A DNA stretch of 64,000 nucleotides, taken from contig CAIUWH010000034.1 of NCBI GenBank assembly GCA_903902795.1, positions 1-64,000 of the forward strand. Reading direction: 5' to 3'. The notes under the pieces are model-generated. The model did not search any database. It saw only the letters and a list, made by a program, of their open reading frames with translations, and was not told the DNA's origin. Source of the stretch: an uncultured Bacteroidota bacterium. Lineage in GTDB: Bacteria; Bacteroidota; Bacteroidia; Flavobacteriales; Flavobacteriaceae. Of the stretch, positions 42,014 to 50,495 are shown one piece after another (position 1 is the first letter of the stretch; the number at the start of each line of letters is the position of its first letter). Made by a program: the position numbers and the translations under genes.

Positions 42014-42021
42014 CAAATGTA
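42014..42021 (-). promoter_or_regulatory. -7 promoter element TACATTTG
   Basis: Minus-strand TAnnTTTG, 24 nt before the DUF1569 gene. Confidence 0.5.
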
Positions 42022-42218
42022 CAATTTTAGAATTTATCTGCAATAATAACTTTGAACTCACCTTGACTTATTCAATGGGTTACAAAATAGTCTTTTTACC
42101 CCAAATTTAAATTTTTTCTTACTCCGTAGCTTTTACTATGCAGTGCAAAAAAAAAGCGAAAATTTGGGACATAAATCCATATTTTTCAATTCAATAAAAA
42201 AAATCAAGATAAGTTCAG

Positions 42219-42226
42219 TAAATTTG
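42219..42226 (+). promoter_or_regulatory. -7 promoter element TAAATTTG
   Basis: TAnnTTTG match 26 nt before the immunophilin ATG. Confidence 0.5.
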
Positions 42227-42251
42227 CACCACAATTAAAAAAATCAATAGA

Positions 42252-43184
42252 ATGGAAAACGGAATATACGCTAAATTCAACACTACAAAAGGTGCGATCT
42301 TAGTAAAATTAACACACGATTTGACACCGGGTACGGTTGGGAATTTCGTAGGATTGGCTGAAGGTCAATTAGAAAATACAGCTAAACCAATGGGTAAACC
42401 CTATTACGACGGGTTGAAATTTCACCGTGTAATTCCCGATTTTATGATTCAAGGCGGTTGTCCACAGGGAATCGGAACGGGCGGACCAGGGTACAACTTT
42501 GAAGATGAGTTTCACCCAACCTTAAAACACGATAAACCCGGAGTATTATCGATGGCAAATTCGGGTCCGGCAAGCAACGGCTCACAGTTTTTTATCACGC
42601 ATGTTCCGACCAATTGGCTGGATAACAAACATACCGTTTTCGGATTTGTAGTAGAAGGTCAGGACGTTGTCGATGCAGTTGCTCAAGGCGATGTAATCGA
42701 TTCATTGGAAATTGTTCGAGTAGGAGCAGAAGCAGAACAATGGAATGCTATCGAAGCGTTCAGAACATTTGAAGGTTCACGATTAAAAAGATTAGAAGAA
42801 GCTAAAAAACAAGCAGAAGCCGAAATGGAAAAATTGGCCGCTGGATTTGAAAAAACAGAAAGTGGTTTGCGTTACCAAATCATCCAAAAAGGAAGCGGCA
42901 AGCAGGCTGAAAATGGAAAAACAGTTTCAGTTCATTACCAAGGTGCCTTAGATAACGGGAAAGTTTTTGATTCGTCGTATGCGCGAAAAAAACCAATCGA
43001 ATTTCCACTGGGAAAAGGACACGTAATTGAAGGATGGGACGAAGGAATCGCTCTTTTACAGGTTGGCGATAAAGCGCGTTTTGTAATTCCGTCTTACTTG
43101 GGTTACGGAGCTAGCGGTGCGGGAGGAGTGATTCCGCCGAACGCAACCTTAGTTTTTGACGTTGAATTAATGGATGTGCGTTAA
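42252..43184 (+). CDS. Cyclophilin-FKBP fusion peptidylprolyl isomerase
   Basis: 310 residues holding two unrelated prolyl isomerases. Residues 1-~155 are a cyclophilin ([40 protein letters not shown]). Residues ~160-200 are a charged coiled linker ([19 protein letters not shown]). Residues ~205-310 are an FKBP domain ([57 protein letters not shown]). No signal peptide, so it is cytosolic. Dual-family immunophilins are known from Flavobacteria and some other lineages. It would catalyse prolyl isomerisation and could act as a folding helper. Confidence 0.95.
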   Translation: MENGIYAKFNTTKGAILVKLTHDLTPGTVGNFVGLAEGQLENTAKPMGKPYYDGLKFHRVIPDFMIQGGCPQGIGTGGPGYNFEDEFHPTLKHDKPGVLSMANSGPASNGSQFFITHVPTNWLDNKHTVFGFVVEGQDVVDAVAQGDVIDSLEIVRVGAEAEQWNAIEAFRTFEGSRLKRLEEAKKQAEAEMEKLAAGFEKTESGLRYQIIQKGSGKQAENGKTVSVHYQGALDNGKVFDSSYARKKPIEFPLGKGHVIEGWDEGIALLQVGDKARFVIPSYLGYGASGAGGVIPPNATLVFDVELMDVR

Positions 43185-43213
43185 TAGCGAAATCTTAATT
43201 AAATTATAAAGTT

Positions 43214-43242
43214 AAATCCCGAAAGTTAACCTCTCGGGATTT
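43214..43242 (+). terminator. Terminator after immunophilin gene
   Basis: AAATCCCGA / TCGGGATTT stem with 11-nt loop followed by a run of Ts. Confidence 0.88.
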
Positions 43243-43279
43243 TTTTTATATTTACTTCACCAACCAAAAAAATGAAAGC

Positions 43280-43606
43280 ATGAAATTACGCATTCTAGCA
43301 TTTGTTGTAATCGGAACAGTGATGTATTCCTGCTCGCCAAAACTTGCTCCAACGCCACCACCAGCTCCGCCAGAGCCAGCGCCCGCAGAACAAATTGCAG
43401 CGGTTGCTCCAACACCAACTATTTCAGACGATCTCGCAGAGGGAAAATCGCTGTATGAAAATAATTGCGCGAAGTGTCATGAACTGCATGATCCGAAAAA
43501 ATTTAATGAAATGCAATGGTTTGAAATTACGTTGAGAATGCAACCCATGGCAGAAATATCTGATGAAGTCCGCCAAAAAATATATAAGTATGTTACAGCG
43601 AAATAG
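43280..43606 (+). CDS. Cytochrome c-type lipoprotein
   Basis: 108 residues. The signal peptide ends in lipobox MYSC (Cys18). A Pro/Ala-rich flexible linker (TPPPAPPEPAPA) is followed by a mini c-type cytochrome with heme motif CAKCH and candidate axial Met (RMQPM). It is probably an envelope-anchored electron carrier. The partner oxidoreductase is not in the window. Confidence 0.9.
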   Translation: MKLRILAFVVIGTVMYSCSPKLAPTPPPAPPEPAPAEQIAAVAPTPTISDDLAEGKSLYENNCAKCHELHDPKKFNEMQWFEITLRMQPMAEISDEVRQKIYKYVTAK

Positions 43607-43610
43607 CACA

Positions 43611-43641
43611 AAATCCGTCTGAAATTAAATTCTACGGATTT
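43611..43641 (+). terminator. Terminator after cytochrome gene
   Basis: AAATCCGT / ACGGATTT stem, 15-nt loop, T-run. Confidence 0.8.
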
Positions 43642-43692
43642 TTTATTGGAATAGTCTTTGTCGTACTATCTTTATATTCTCAAACCAATTCG

Positions 43693-44250
43693 ATGCGCAG
43701 TTTTATATTTTTTTTACTTTTTACTTTTTCAATGAACGCCCAAGATTTAGGTATGGCGCAGCATTGTGGCTATGATTTTACTTCGTATTTAGTACTCAAT
43801 GTGCACGAAGAGGGCACAAAAGAAAATATAAAAGGTTTACAACTCACGTTGGTTGATTTAGAAGGAAACGAAGTCATAAACACCAACAGTAAATACAGTT
43901 GGAACCACGCCGACAAAACTTTGGTGTTTTCGTTTAATTATTTGATTGATCAAGACAATCAGCCGTTGCAACAAGCTATGCCAGGCATAAAAGAGCGTTG
44001 GTTTTTTCCTTATGCCAAAGACAATTATTTTTTATCAGTGGTTAATGGTTTAGAAGTGGATAAACTTAAAGTGAAAATAGAGGATGTTGATGGTGCTCAA
44101 AATGGAGGTTTCTTTGAGTCGCAAGTTATTGAACTCAACTACTTTGATTTATTTGTGCTTTGTTCCAATCAAGCTAATGACTATGCCGTTCAATTTGGTC
44201 GAAAGGCAAATAAACCTTTGGAAGTAATTATAAAAAAAGCCCAACAATAA
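43693..44250 (+). CDS. Secreted protein of unknown function
   Basis: 185 residues with a signal peptide ending SMNAQ. The mature part starts with a Cys-containing loop (MAQHCGYDFTSYLVLNVH), then a beta-rich stretch (GLQLTLVDLEGNEVINTN...) and an aromatic, charged middle (ERWFFPYAKDNYFLSVVNGLEVD). A late YFDLFVLC gives a second Cys that may pair with the first. I recognise no family. It could be a periplasmic or surface beta-sandwich protein. Confidence 0.75.
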   Translation: MRSFIFFLLFTFSMNAQDLGMAQHCGYDFTSYLVLNVHEEGTKENIKGLQLTLVDLEGNEVINTNSKYSWNHADKTLVFSFNYLIDQDNQPLQQAMPGIKERWFFPYAKDNYFLSVVNGLEVDKLKVKIEDVDGAQNGGFFESQVIELNYFDLFVLCSNQANDYAVQFGRKANKPLEVIIKKAQQ

Positions 44251-44279
44251 CAGTTTATATCACTGCTTAATAAAAAAAC

Positions 44280-44456
44280 ACCGCAGATTCGCAGATTTTT
44301 TTATTTCTAAATCTGTGAATCTGCGGTAAAAAAATACTCATAAACTGTACGTAGTCAACTGGAATGAACTATAAATTTCGAATTGTTTAAAACTTCCCTT
44401 TCACTGCTGTTAAAAATACCGCAGATTAATTGCTTTTAAATCTGCGAATCTGCGGT
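44280..44456. repeat. Two CGCAGATT-type inverted repeats
   Basis: ACCGCAGATTCGCAGATTT (44280-44298) pairs with AAATCTGTGAATCTGCGGT (44309-44327) with one G-T mismatch. A second, shorter copy lies at 44418-44456. Both are preceded by a CACTGCTTAA/CACTGCTGTTAA phrase, so the unit is duplicated. It lies between convergent genes and probably acts as a transcription end. Confidence 0.8.
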
Positions 44457-44511
44457 AAAAATTAATCCTTAATAGCAGTTTTAGTAAGCCCAATTAGGCT
44501 CATTTAATATT

Positions 44512-45783
44512 TTAAATCGTAAATCCGTCCGGTAAAACTGTGCCCTTTTTGACTACGATAATTCCGTCTTTAATACTATACCACTTAGTGTTTGCGTCTT
44601 CCAAATGAGTACCTCCGTTGAGTTTAACATCGTTTCCAATACGACAGTTTTTATCGACTATGGTATGATTGATCGAACAACGATCGCCAATTCCGATGTT
44701 GATAATTCCGTTTTCAGAATTATGCCGGATTTCCTCTAAATTTTGATAATAATCATTACCCATCAAATACGAATTGGTAATAACCGAACCCAAGCCAATC
44801 CGACTTCTAATTCCCACTACCGAATGTTCAATTTGAGCGCCATTAATAATGCAGCCTTCTGCGACAACCGACTTGTCGACCGTTGTAGAACCCGTAATTT
44901 TCGACGGAGGTAAAACCCGTGCACGCGTATAAATTTTACTCGAATTGTCAAATAAATTAAACTTCGGAATATCATCCGTTAATCCCAAATTGGCCTCAAA
45001 AAACGAATCGATGTTTCCGATATCCGTCCAATATCCTTCGTATTGATAACTCAGGATTTTTTCTTTTCCAATGGCTTGCGGAATGATTTCTTTTCCAAAA
45101 TCTTTGGTTTCCGTATTCGACATCAACCGAACTAATAATTCGCGGTTGAAGATGTAAATACCCATCGACGCCAAATAATGCTTGCCTTCGGCTGCCGATT
45201 CCTCGCTTACTTCCGAAGTCCAATCAGGCAACAAACTTACATTAGGTTTTTCAATAAATGAGGTTACTAAATGCTCAGAATCGGTTTTTAGAATTCCGAA
45301 ATCAGTAGCTTCTTTAGCTGTTACAGGCAACGTTGCAATCGAAATCGTCGCCCCACTTTTTTCGTGCGCAGCAATCATTTCATTAAAATTCATATGATAC
45401 AATTGATCACCAGAAAGGATTAACGCATAATCAAAATCGTGATTCAAAAAATGGTTCATACATTGGCGCACGGCATCGGCTGTACCTTGGAACCAAGTCG
45501 GATTGTCAGGCGTTTGTTCTGCCGCCAAAATATCCACAAAAGCCGTACTAAAGTGACTAAAATGATAGGTGTTTTTGATGTGCTGATTCAGCGACGCCGA
45601 ATTAAATTGCGTCAGTACAAACATCCGCTTGATGTCGGAGTTGATGCAATTCGAAATCGGAATATCAACCAATCGGTATTTTCCAGCAATCGGAACGGCT
45701 GGCTTTGATCTACTTTCAGTTAAAGGGTATAAGCGCGATCCTTGTCCGCCGCCCAAAATAATGGCTAATGTGCTTTTTTTCAT
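44512..45783 (-). CDS. glgC: Glucose-1-phosphate adenylyltransferase
   Basis: 423 residues. Makes ADP-glucose for glycogen synthesis. The N-terminal nucleotidyltransferase has ILGGGQGSRLYPLTESRSKPAVPIAGKYRLVDIPISNC; the sugar-binding FIEKP and YWTDIGNI motifs follow. A left-handed beta-helix at the C-terminus carries the allosteric region. It lies 366 nt downstream of glgA on the same strand. No branching enzyme gene is nearby. Confidence 0.97.
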   Translation of the reverse strand: MKKSTLAIILGGGQGSRLYPLTESRSKPAVPIAGKYRLVDIPISNCINSDIKRMFVLTQFNSASLNQHIKNTYHFSHFSTAFVDILAAEQTPDNPTWFQGTADAVRQCMNHFLNHDFDYALILSGDQLYHMNFNEMIAAHEKSGATISIATLPVTAKEATDFGILKTDSEHLVTSFIEKPNVSLLPDWTSEVSEESAAEGKHYLASMGIYIFNRELLVRLMSNTETKDFGKEIIPQAIGKEKILSYQYEGYWTDIGNIDSFFEANLGLTDDIPKFNLFDNSSKIYTRARVLPPSKITGSTTVDKSVVAEGCIINGAQIEHSVVGIRSRIGLGSVITNSYLMGNDYYQNLEEIRHNSENGIINIGIGDRCSINHTIVDKNCRIGNDVKLNGGTHLEDANTKWYSIKDGIIVVKKGTVLPDGFTI

Positions 45784-45886
45784 AGGTTTATCATTACGAG
45801 GAACACGATTTTTTCCTCATTATTATTGTCATTACAAGGCATACTATACTTTCCTAATTATTATTGTCATTACGAGGCACGACCTG

Positions 45887-45900
45887 TTCGCCTGGGCGAA
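45887..45900. repeat. 14-nt palindrome TTCGCCTGGGCGAA
   Basis: It interrupts a GTCATTACGAGGCACGA / AGTAATCTCG repeat that at ~26628-26653 reads uninterrupted (GAGGCACGAAGCAATCT). The core CGCCTGGGCG matches the palindrome in the 5S remnant. Confidence 0.7.
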
Positions 45901-45944
45901 AGTAATCTCGCATTTTCTTATTGTTTTTTCTATTTGGGCACCAA

Positions 45945-46022
45945 TTCCGCCCTCCACTCTCGCTTTTTTTTGTCCCCAAAAAAGGCCAAAAAAAGAGCTC
46001 CGTTCAGGTCGGGGTGCGGGCT
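45945..46022 (-). repeat. Composite hairpin element, copy 2 (inverted)
   Basis: Read on the minus strand it begins CCCCGACCTGAACGGAGCTC, runs through T-rich stem arms and ends AAAAGCGAGAGTGGAGGGC. This is the same plan as 305-396 and 53806-53932. Confidence 0.5.
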
Positions 46023-46085
46023 TCATCTTTCAATCAAATGCTGGTTTTTAATTCATACATTAGAATATTTTTGCGTCTTTGTGAC

Positions 46086-46105
46086 CCTGCCTGCCGTCAG
46101 GCAGG
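46086..46105. repeat. 20-nt palindromic module, copy 3
   Basis: CCTGCCTGCCGTCAGGCAGG, between TTTGCGTCTTTGTGAC and TTTGTGGGAAC. The flank resembles the TTTGCG repeats near 26846. Confidence 0.8.
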
Positions 46106-46149
46106 TTTGTGGGAACGAATTGATTTTATATTATAATCAATCAACCGCT

Positions 46150-47376
46150 TTAAGCTTTCTCTTTTTCAAATTTGGAAATCACTTCTTCGTAATACGCATA
46201 CGTTGTTTTAGCAATCGATTCCCAACTAAAAATATTCAGCACGCGTTGTCTTCCCGCTTTTCCCATTTGATTTGCTAGGTTTTCATCATCTAACAAACGA
46301 TTGATTTTGGCTGCAAAACTTTTCTGGAATTCAACTGGGTTCTTCGGATTGAAATCGGTTCGTGATACACTTTCCAATTCAATCAAATAACCCGTTTCAC
46401 CTTCTATTATGATTTCAGGAATTCCGCCCACGGCACTGCCGACAACAGGAGTTTCGCACGACATCGCTTCCAAATTAATAATACCAAACGGTTCGTACAA
46501 AGATGGACACGCAAAAACCCGCGCGTGACTATACAATACTTTAATTTTTTCTCTCGGTAGCATTTCAGAAATCAAAATAACTCCGCTTCTTTTCGATTGT
46601 AGTTCGGCAATTAATTCTTCTGTTTCTTGAGCAATTTCAGGCGTATCGGGCGCGCCGGCACACAACACAATCTGACAATCTGCATTGAAGTAATGCGCCG
46701 CAGCAATCAGTTGTGAAATTCCTTTCTGACGTGTAATTCTTCCCACAAATAGCACAAACGGAATGTCGGGATCAATACCGTATTGGTGTAATAAATCGGT
46801 GTCAATCGTAGGTTTATAAAACTCCGGATCGATTCCGTTGTGAATCACAGTGACTTTTTCCGGATTGATTCCGTACGCTTCTACGACATCGGTTTTCATC
46901 TGCTGACTCACCGCAATAACGCCGTCTGCCGTGTTGTAGGCATGGTGTTCAATCCAACGTGAAAGAAAATAGCCATTGCCCAATTGCTCTACTTTCCACG
47001 GTCGGTGTGTTTCCAAACTGTGCGTCGTTAAAATAAGCGGCACTTGTAGCAACTCGCGCGAAAAGATTCCGGCCAAATGCGTATACCAAGTATGGCAATG
47101 AATGACATCGGCTTCTAAAGTATGCTGCGCCATTTCAACATTCCGACTCAAATTATGAAACATTTTGAGATGCGGATTCGAATCGTCTTCCATTTTGTTT
47201 AAAGACGACTGAATTCCGAGTACGTGCATCGCATCGGTTTGCTCTGATTGATTCCCGAAGCAACGCACTTCAACCTGACCTAATCGCGCTAACTCCTGAC
47301 TTAAAAAATCGATATGCACACCAGCGCCGCCGTAAATATTGGGTGGAAATTCATTCGAAAAAAGAGCTATTTTCAT
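46150..47376 (-). CDS. glgA: Glycogen synthase (GT-B, actinobacterial GlgA type)
   Basis: 408 residues from the ATG at 47376 (MKIALFSNEFPPNIYGG). The track start three codons earlier is a GTG. GT-B glycosyltransferase of GT4-like architecture, shorter than GT5 GlgA: N-terminal GGAGVHIDFLSQEL acceptor loop, GIDPEFYKP, VGRITRQKG, and the donor-binding EPFGIINLEAMSCETPVVGS. The best match is the corynebacterial glycogen synthase group that uses ADP-glucose. The glgC downstream supports this. A different sugar acceptor remains possible. Confidence 0.88.
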   Translation of the reverse strand: MKIALFSNEFPPNIYGGAGVHIDFLSQELARLGQVEVRCFGNQSEQTDAMHVLGIQSSLNKMEDDSNPHLKMFHNLSRNVEMAQHTLEADVIHCHTWYTHLAGIFSRELLQVPLILTTHSLETHRPWKVEQLGNGYFLSRWIEHHAYNTADGVIAVSQQMKTDVVEAYGINPEKVTVIHNGIDPEFYKPTIDTDLLHQYGIDPDIPFVLFVGRITRQKGISQLIAAAHYFNADCQIVLCAGAPDTPEIAQETEELIAELQSKRSGVILISEMLPREKIKVLYSHARVFACPSLYEPFGIINLEAMSCETPVVGSAVGGIPEIIIEGETGYLIELESVSRTDFNPKNPVEFQKSFAAKINRLLDDENLANQMGKAGRQRVLNIFSWESIAKTTYAYYEEVISKFEKEKA

Positions 47377-47511
47377 AGGATACACTTTGTTTGTTTTATG
47401 TATGTCATAAATGTATAAAAATATTTGACTTATTTTGTATTTACTATCCTATATAAAAACTCAACAAACGTTATTTTTTCATTAAGGAACTAGTTAAAAA
47501 AATAAATTACC

Positions 47512-47847
47512 ATGGGAGAACTTAATTGGATGGATTTTGAAAAAGTAGAAATGCGCGTGGGAACTGTTTTAGAAGCCAATGATTTCCACGATGCACGCAA
47601 ACCAGCCTATCAATTGATGATTGATTTTGGCAGTGAAATCGGCATCAAAAAATCATCGGCGCAGATTACCAAACGGTATCAAAAAGAGGATTTAATCGGA
47701 AAACAAATTATCGCCGTGGTCAATTTTCCTAAAAAGCAAATTGGAAAATTCATGAGTGAATGCTTGGTTTTGGGTTCGGTGAATGGTGATGAAGTTGTGC
47801 TTTTGACTTCAGATTTAAAAGTTGAAAATGGATTGCGAATTGCATAA
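47512..47847 (+). CDS. csaA: CsaA-like tRNA-binding protein
   Basis: 111 residues, a single OB-fold tRNA-binding domain (MRVGTVLEANDFHDARKPAYQLMIDFG ... KKSSAQITKRYQ ... VNFPKKQIGKFMSECLVLG). This closely follows CsaA, a dimeric protein proposed to act as an export-linked chaperone and shown to bind tRNA-like structures. It stands alone with a shared terminator downstream. Function beyond RNA/protein binding is uncertain. Confidence 0.93.
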   Translation: MGELNWMDFEKVEMRVGTVLEANDFHDARKPAYQLMIDFGSEIGIKKSSAQITKRYQKEDLIGKQIIAVVNFPKKQIGKFMSECLVLGSVNGDEVVLLTSDLKVENGLRIA

Positions 47848-47849
47848 AA

Positions 47850-47873
47850 AAATCCGCCTTGATAGACGGATTT
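47850..47873 (-). terminator. Terminator between convergent csaA and small ORF
   Basis: AAATCCG / CGGATTT stem. The T-run on the minus strand suits the membrane-protein gene; it may also slow plus-strand transcription. Confidence 0.7.
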
Positions 47874-47877
47874 GTAA

Positions 47878-48084
47878 TTATTGTTTTTTTGTTTTTCTTT
47901 CTTTAAGTGCTTTCGCGATTCCATAGCCGTTTAAAGCAAGCATAAGAATATATAGCAAAGAAAGCATTATTGCAGGTAAATCACCCTGTAGTAATTTTTC
48001 AATCTTTTCGGATAGTAACCATAGCCAAAATAAAGAAAGAATTGAGTTGATTAGAATTTTATTGGTGATCAATTTATTTAGCAT
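47878..48084 (-). CDS. Small two-TM membrane protein, unknown
   Basis: 68 residues with two hydrophobic helices (SILSLFWLWLLSEKIEKLLQ and IMLSLLYILMLALNGYGIAKAL) and a basic KERKTKKQ tail. It starts 5 nt after the DUF3276 gene ends, so the two are likely one operon. No family was recognised. Its length and membrane pattern are protein-like, and codon use fits the neighbours. Confidence 0.65.
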   Translation of the reverse strand: MLNKLITNKILINSILSLFWLWLLSEKIEKLLQGDLPAIMLSLLYILMLALNGYGIAKALKERKTKKQ

Positions 48085-48089
48085 GCTGA

Positions 48090-48467
48090 TTAAATATCAT
48101 CAAAATCAACATCCGTAAAACTCTTTTCTGAAGAGGTCGTTTCAGTCGTGTTTTCCGCTGCATATTCTCTTTTAAAATCTTTTTGGTGGCGTTCTGAAAT
48201 CACTTCTTCTCCTTTGTTATTCAATACAAACGAAGTCATTTCGTTTAATATTTCAGCAAATGCAGCAAAATCTTCTTTGTATAAATATATTTTGTGTTTT
48301 TTGAAGTGAAACGAGCCATCTTCTTCGGTAAATTTTTTGCTTTCAGTAATCGTTATGTAGTAATCTTCCGCCTTTGTAGCTCTAACATCAAAAAAATAAG
48401 TTCTTCTTCCGGCTCTTAGTACTTTAGAAAAAATTTCGTCTTTTTCTAACATATCGTTTTCTCTCAT
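48090..48467 (-). CDS. DUF3276 / PUR-alpha-like nucleic-acid-binding protein
   Basis: 125 residues. The single PUR-like repeat (DEIFSKVLRAGRRTYFFDVRATKAEDYYITITESKKF) is followed by a beta strand block (HKIYLYKEDFAAFAEILNEM) and an acidic tail (EEKSFTDVDFDDI-like). The family resembles Borrelia BpuR and eukaryotic Pur-alpha, which bind single-stranded DNA and RNA. It may be a nucleic-acid chaperone or global regulator. It heads a two-gene unit. Confidence 0.88.
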   Translation of the reverse strand: MRENDMLEKDEIFSKVLRAGRRTYFFDVRATKAEDYYITITESKKFTEEDGSFHFKKHKIYLYKEDFAAFAEILNEMTSFVLNNKGEEVISERHQKDFKREYAAENTTETTSSEKSFTDVDFDDI

Positions 48468-48539
48468 AGTGGTTGAATCAAATTAAAGTTGTTTGTTTAC
48501 CATCCAAAAATGGTAAAAAAAAAGTTACAAAACAAGTCT

Positions 48540-50303
48540 TTATTCGACTTCTTTCTCAGAAAGTTGTTTGAAATAAAGTTCCTTATAATAACCTTCGACG
48601 TTTATAAGTTGATTATGAGAACCTTGTTGAATAATTTCACCTTCTTCTAAAATAATAATTTGATCTGCATTTTTTGCAGAAGACACACGATGACTTACAA
48701 TGATAGTAGTTTTGTTTTTAGAAATATCTAATAAATTGTTTAGAATTTGCTCTTCGGTTTCGGTGTCGACCGCTGATAAACAGTCGTCTAACAAAAGTAT
48801 GTCTGGATTTTTGATGATGGCTCGAGCAATTGAAACCCGCTGTTTCTGTCCACCCGACAATGTAATGCCACGTTCGCCCAATATGGTTTCGTACTGCTGT
48901 GAGAAATCGATGATGTTGTTGTGTACTGCTGCTTTTTTTGCTGCTTCAATTACTTCTTCATCGGTAGCGTTTTCTTTGCCAAATTTGATGTTGTTTTTAA
49001 TGGAGTCTGAAAATAGAAAAGCATCTTGTGGCACAATGCCGATGCTGTTTCTCAAGTCGTATAAATTGACTTTAGAAAGTGGCGTGCCATCCATCGTAAC
49101 GCTTCCTTTTTGCACCTCATACAGACGAGTAAGCAAAGAAAGTATAGTTGATTTTCCTGATCCCGTTTTTCCGAGAACTGCTAATGTTTCTCCCTTATTC
49201 ACTTTAAAAGAAATGTCTTTCAGAGCGGTGATGTTGGTGTCTTCGTAGGTAAATGAAACATTTTTGAATTCGATTTCACCCTGAATAGGCGTGCTCGTTT
49301 CGGCGTTGTTTTTGATATCGGGTTCTGTTTTCAAAAATTCGTTAATACGTGTTTGAGATGCTTCGGCCTCTTGTATCAACGATGAAACCCAGCCAATAGA
49401 GGTTACTGGCCAGTTAAGCATGTTTACATACAATATAAATTTAGCAATAACTCCAATGTTAGCTACAGCAGGATCGTTATTGATGTACATTGATCCGCCA
49501 ACATAGATTACAATCAGATTGCTCAATCCGATTAATCCCAAAATCAGCGGAATAAATAAGGTCTGAATTTTTGCCAAACTCATACTTTTATTTTTGCTTT
49601 CCTGCGCCAATTGGGCGAGTTTCTGATTCTGATTTTTTTCTAAAGCATAGGCTTTAACGACTCTAATTCCGGAAAAAACTTCTTGCGAAAACGAAGATAC
49701 GGTCGATAAATTTTCTTGGAAAAGCGTACTTCTTTTGTTGATTTCTTTACTGACTTTGTAAATCAAATAGGATAAGAAAGGCAGTGGAAGTAAGGTGTAA
49801 AAGGTAAGTTTGGGCGAGATTGAATACATATAAATAATCACTACTGCAAAACGGATGACGGTATTGATGGTATACATCACCGCTGGACCAACATACATGC
49901 GTACTTTTGCCACATCTTCGGTAATCCGACTCATTAAGTCACCTGTACGGTTTCGTTTGTAGAAATTTTGAGTCAGCACTTCGTAGTGCTTGAAGATTTC
50001 GTTCTTAAGATTAAATTCGATGTGGCGCGACATCACAATTAATGTTTGACGCATCAAAAAAGTCAAAAATCCTGCAATCAAGGTAGTGCCAATAATGAGT
50101 AAAATATTAGAAAGTAATTCGGCTTGTATGACCTCGCGACTTACCTGATTCTTACTGAACTTATCGATGGCTTCAAACGACTTTCCGATCAATTCGGGTG
50201 TGAATAGCGAAAAAATTTGTGCAACTATTGTGATGATAATTCCTAGTAGAAAGCGGTATTTGTATTTTACAAAATATTTATTTAAGTACTGAAGTTCTTT
50301 CAT
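48540..50303 (-). CDS. ABC exporter, fused permease and ATPase
   Basis: 587 residues, half-transporter of the MsbA/multidrug type. The N-terminal ABC transmembrane domain has six helices (to ~310) and includes the coupling-helix region (RTGDLMSRITEDVAKV). The C-terminal ATPase has Walker A GKTGSGKST, signature LSGGQKQR and Walker B LLLDDCLSAVD, where Asp replaces the usual catalytic Glu, then SHRVSSAKNAD. It probably homodimerises or pairs with another half-transporter. The substrate is unknown. Confidence 0.93.
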   Translation of the reverse strand: MKELQYLNKYFVKYKYRFLLGIIITIVAQIFSLFTPELIGKSFEAIDKFSKNQVSREVIQAELLSNILLIIGTTLIAGFLTFLMRQTLIVMSRHIEFNLKNEIFKHYEVLTQNFYKRNRTGDLMSRITEDVAKVRMYVGPAVMYTINTVIRFAVVIIYMYSISPKLTFYTLLPLPFLSYLIYKVSKEINKRSTLFQENLSTVSSFSQEVFSGIRVVKAYALEKNQNQKLAQLAQESKNKSMSLAKIQTLFIPLILGLIGLSNLIVIYVGGSMYINNDPAVANIGVIAKFILYVNMLNWPVTSIGWVSSLIQEAEASQTRINEFLKTEPDIKNNAETSTPIQGEIEFKNVSFTYEDTNITALKDISFKVNKGETLAVLGKTGSGKSTILSLLTRLYEVQKGSVTMDGTPLSKVNLYDLRNSIGIVPQDAFLFSDSIKNNIKFGKENATDEEVIEAAKKAAVHNNIIDFSQQYETILGERGITLSGGQKQRVSIARAIIKNPDILLLDDCLSAVDTETEEQILNNLLDISKNKTTIIVSHRVSSAKNADQIIILEEGEIIQQGSHNQLINVEGYYKELYFKQLSEKEVE

Positions 50304-50449
50304 TTATTTTGATCCTATAGATGCAAATCATCAATTTATATGTTAAAAATATATCAAAACAGCATTTAATATATTCGCAGTAAAAATAAATTTTATTAAC
50401 AAATTACTAATTTATTATACAAAAAGCGAATTATTTTGAATAATAAGTT

Positions 50450-50457
50450 AAATTTGC
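50450..50457 (+). promoter_or_regulatory. -7 promoter element TAAATTTG
   Basis: TAnnTTTG match 39 nt before the chosen start of the leucine-type dehydrogenase. It lies inside the track's upstream extension and so supports the shorter protein. Confidence 0.5.
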
Positions 50458-50495
50458 GACGACTTGTTGATAAAGTCGTAACTCAATTCTTTTTT

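Larger units (their letters stand above)
45784..46149. other. Repeat mosaic between glgA and glgC
   Basis: Contains three degenerate copies of GTCATTACGAGG-type repeat (~45791, ~45826, ~45866), the second 14-nt palindrome, an inverted copy of the composite hairpin element (~45945-46022) and a 20-nt module (46086-46105). Two plus-strand ORFs here (45629-46051, 45826-46278) are repeat artefacts. Confidence 0.6.

Noticed and set aside
45629-46278. Overlapping plus-strand ORFs of 140 and 150 codons
   Set aside because: They run from antisense glgC through the repeat mosaic into antisense glgA; products are low-complexity and Phe/Cys-rich.
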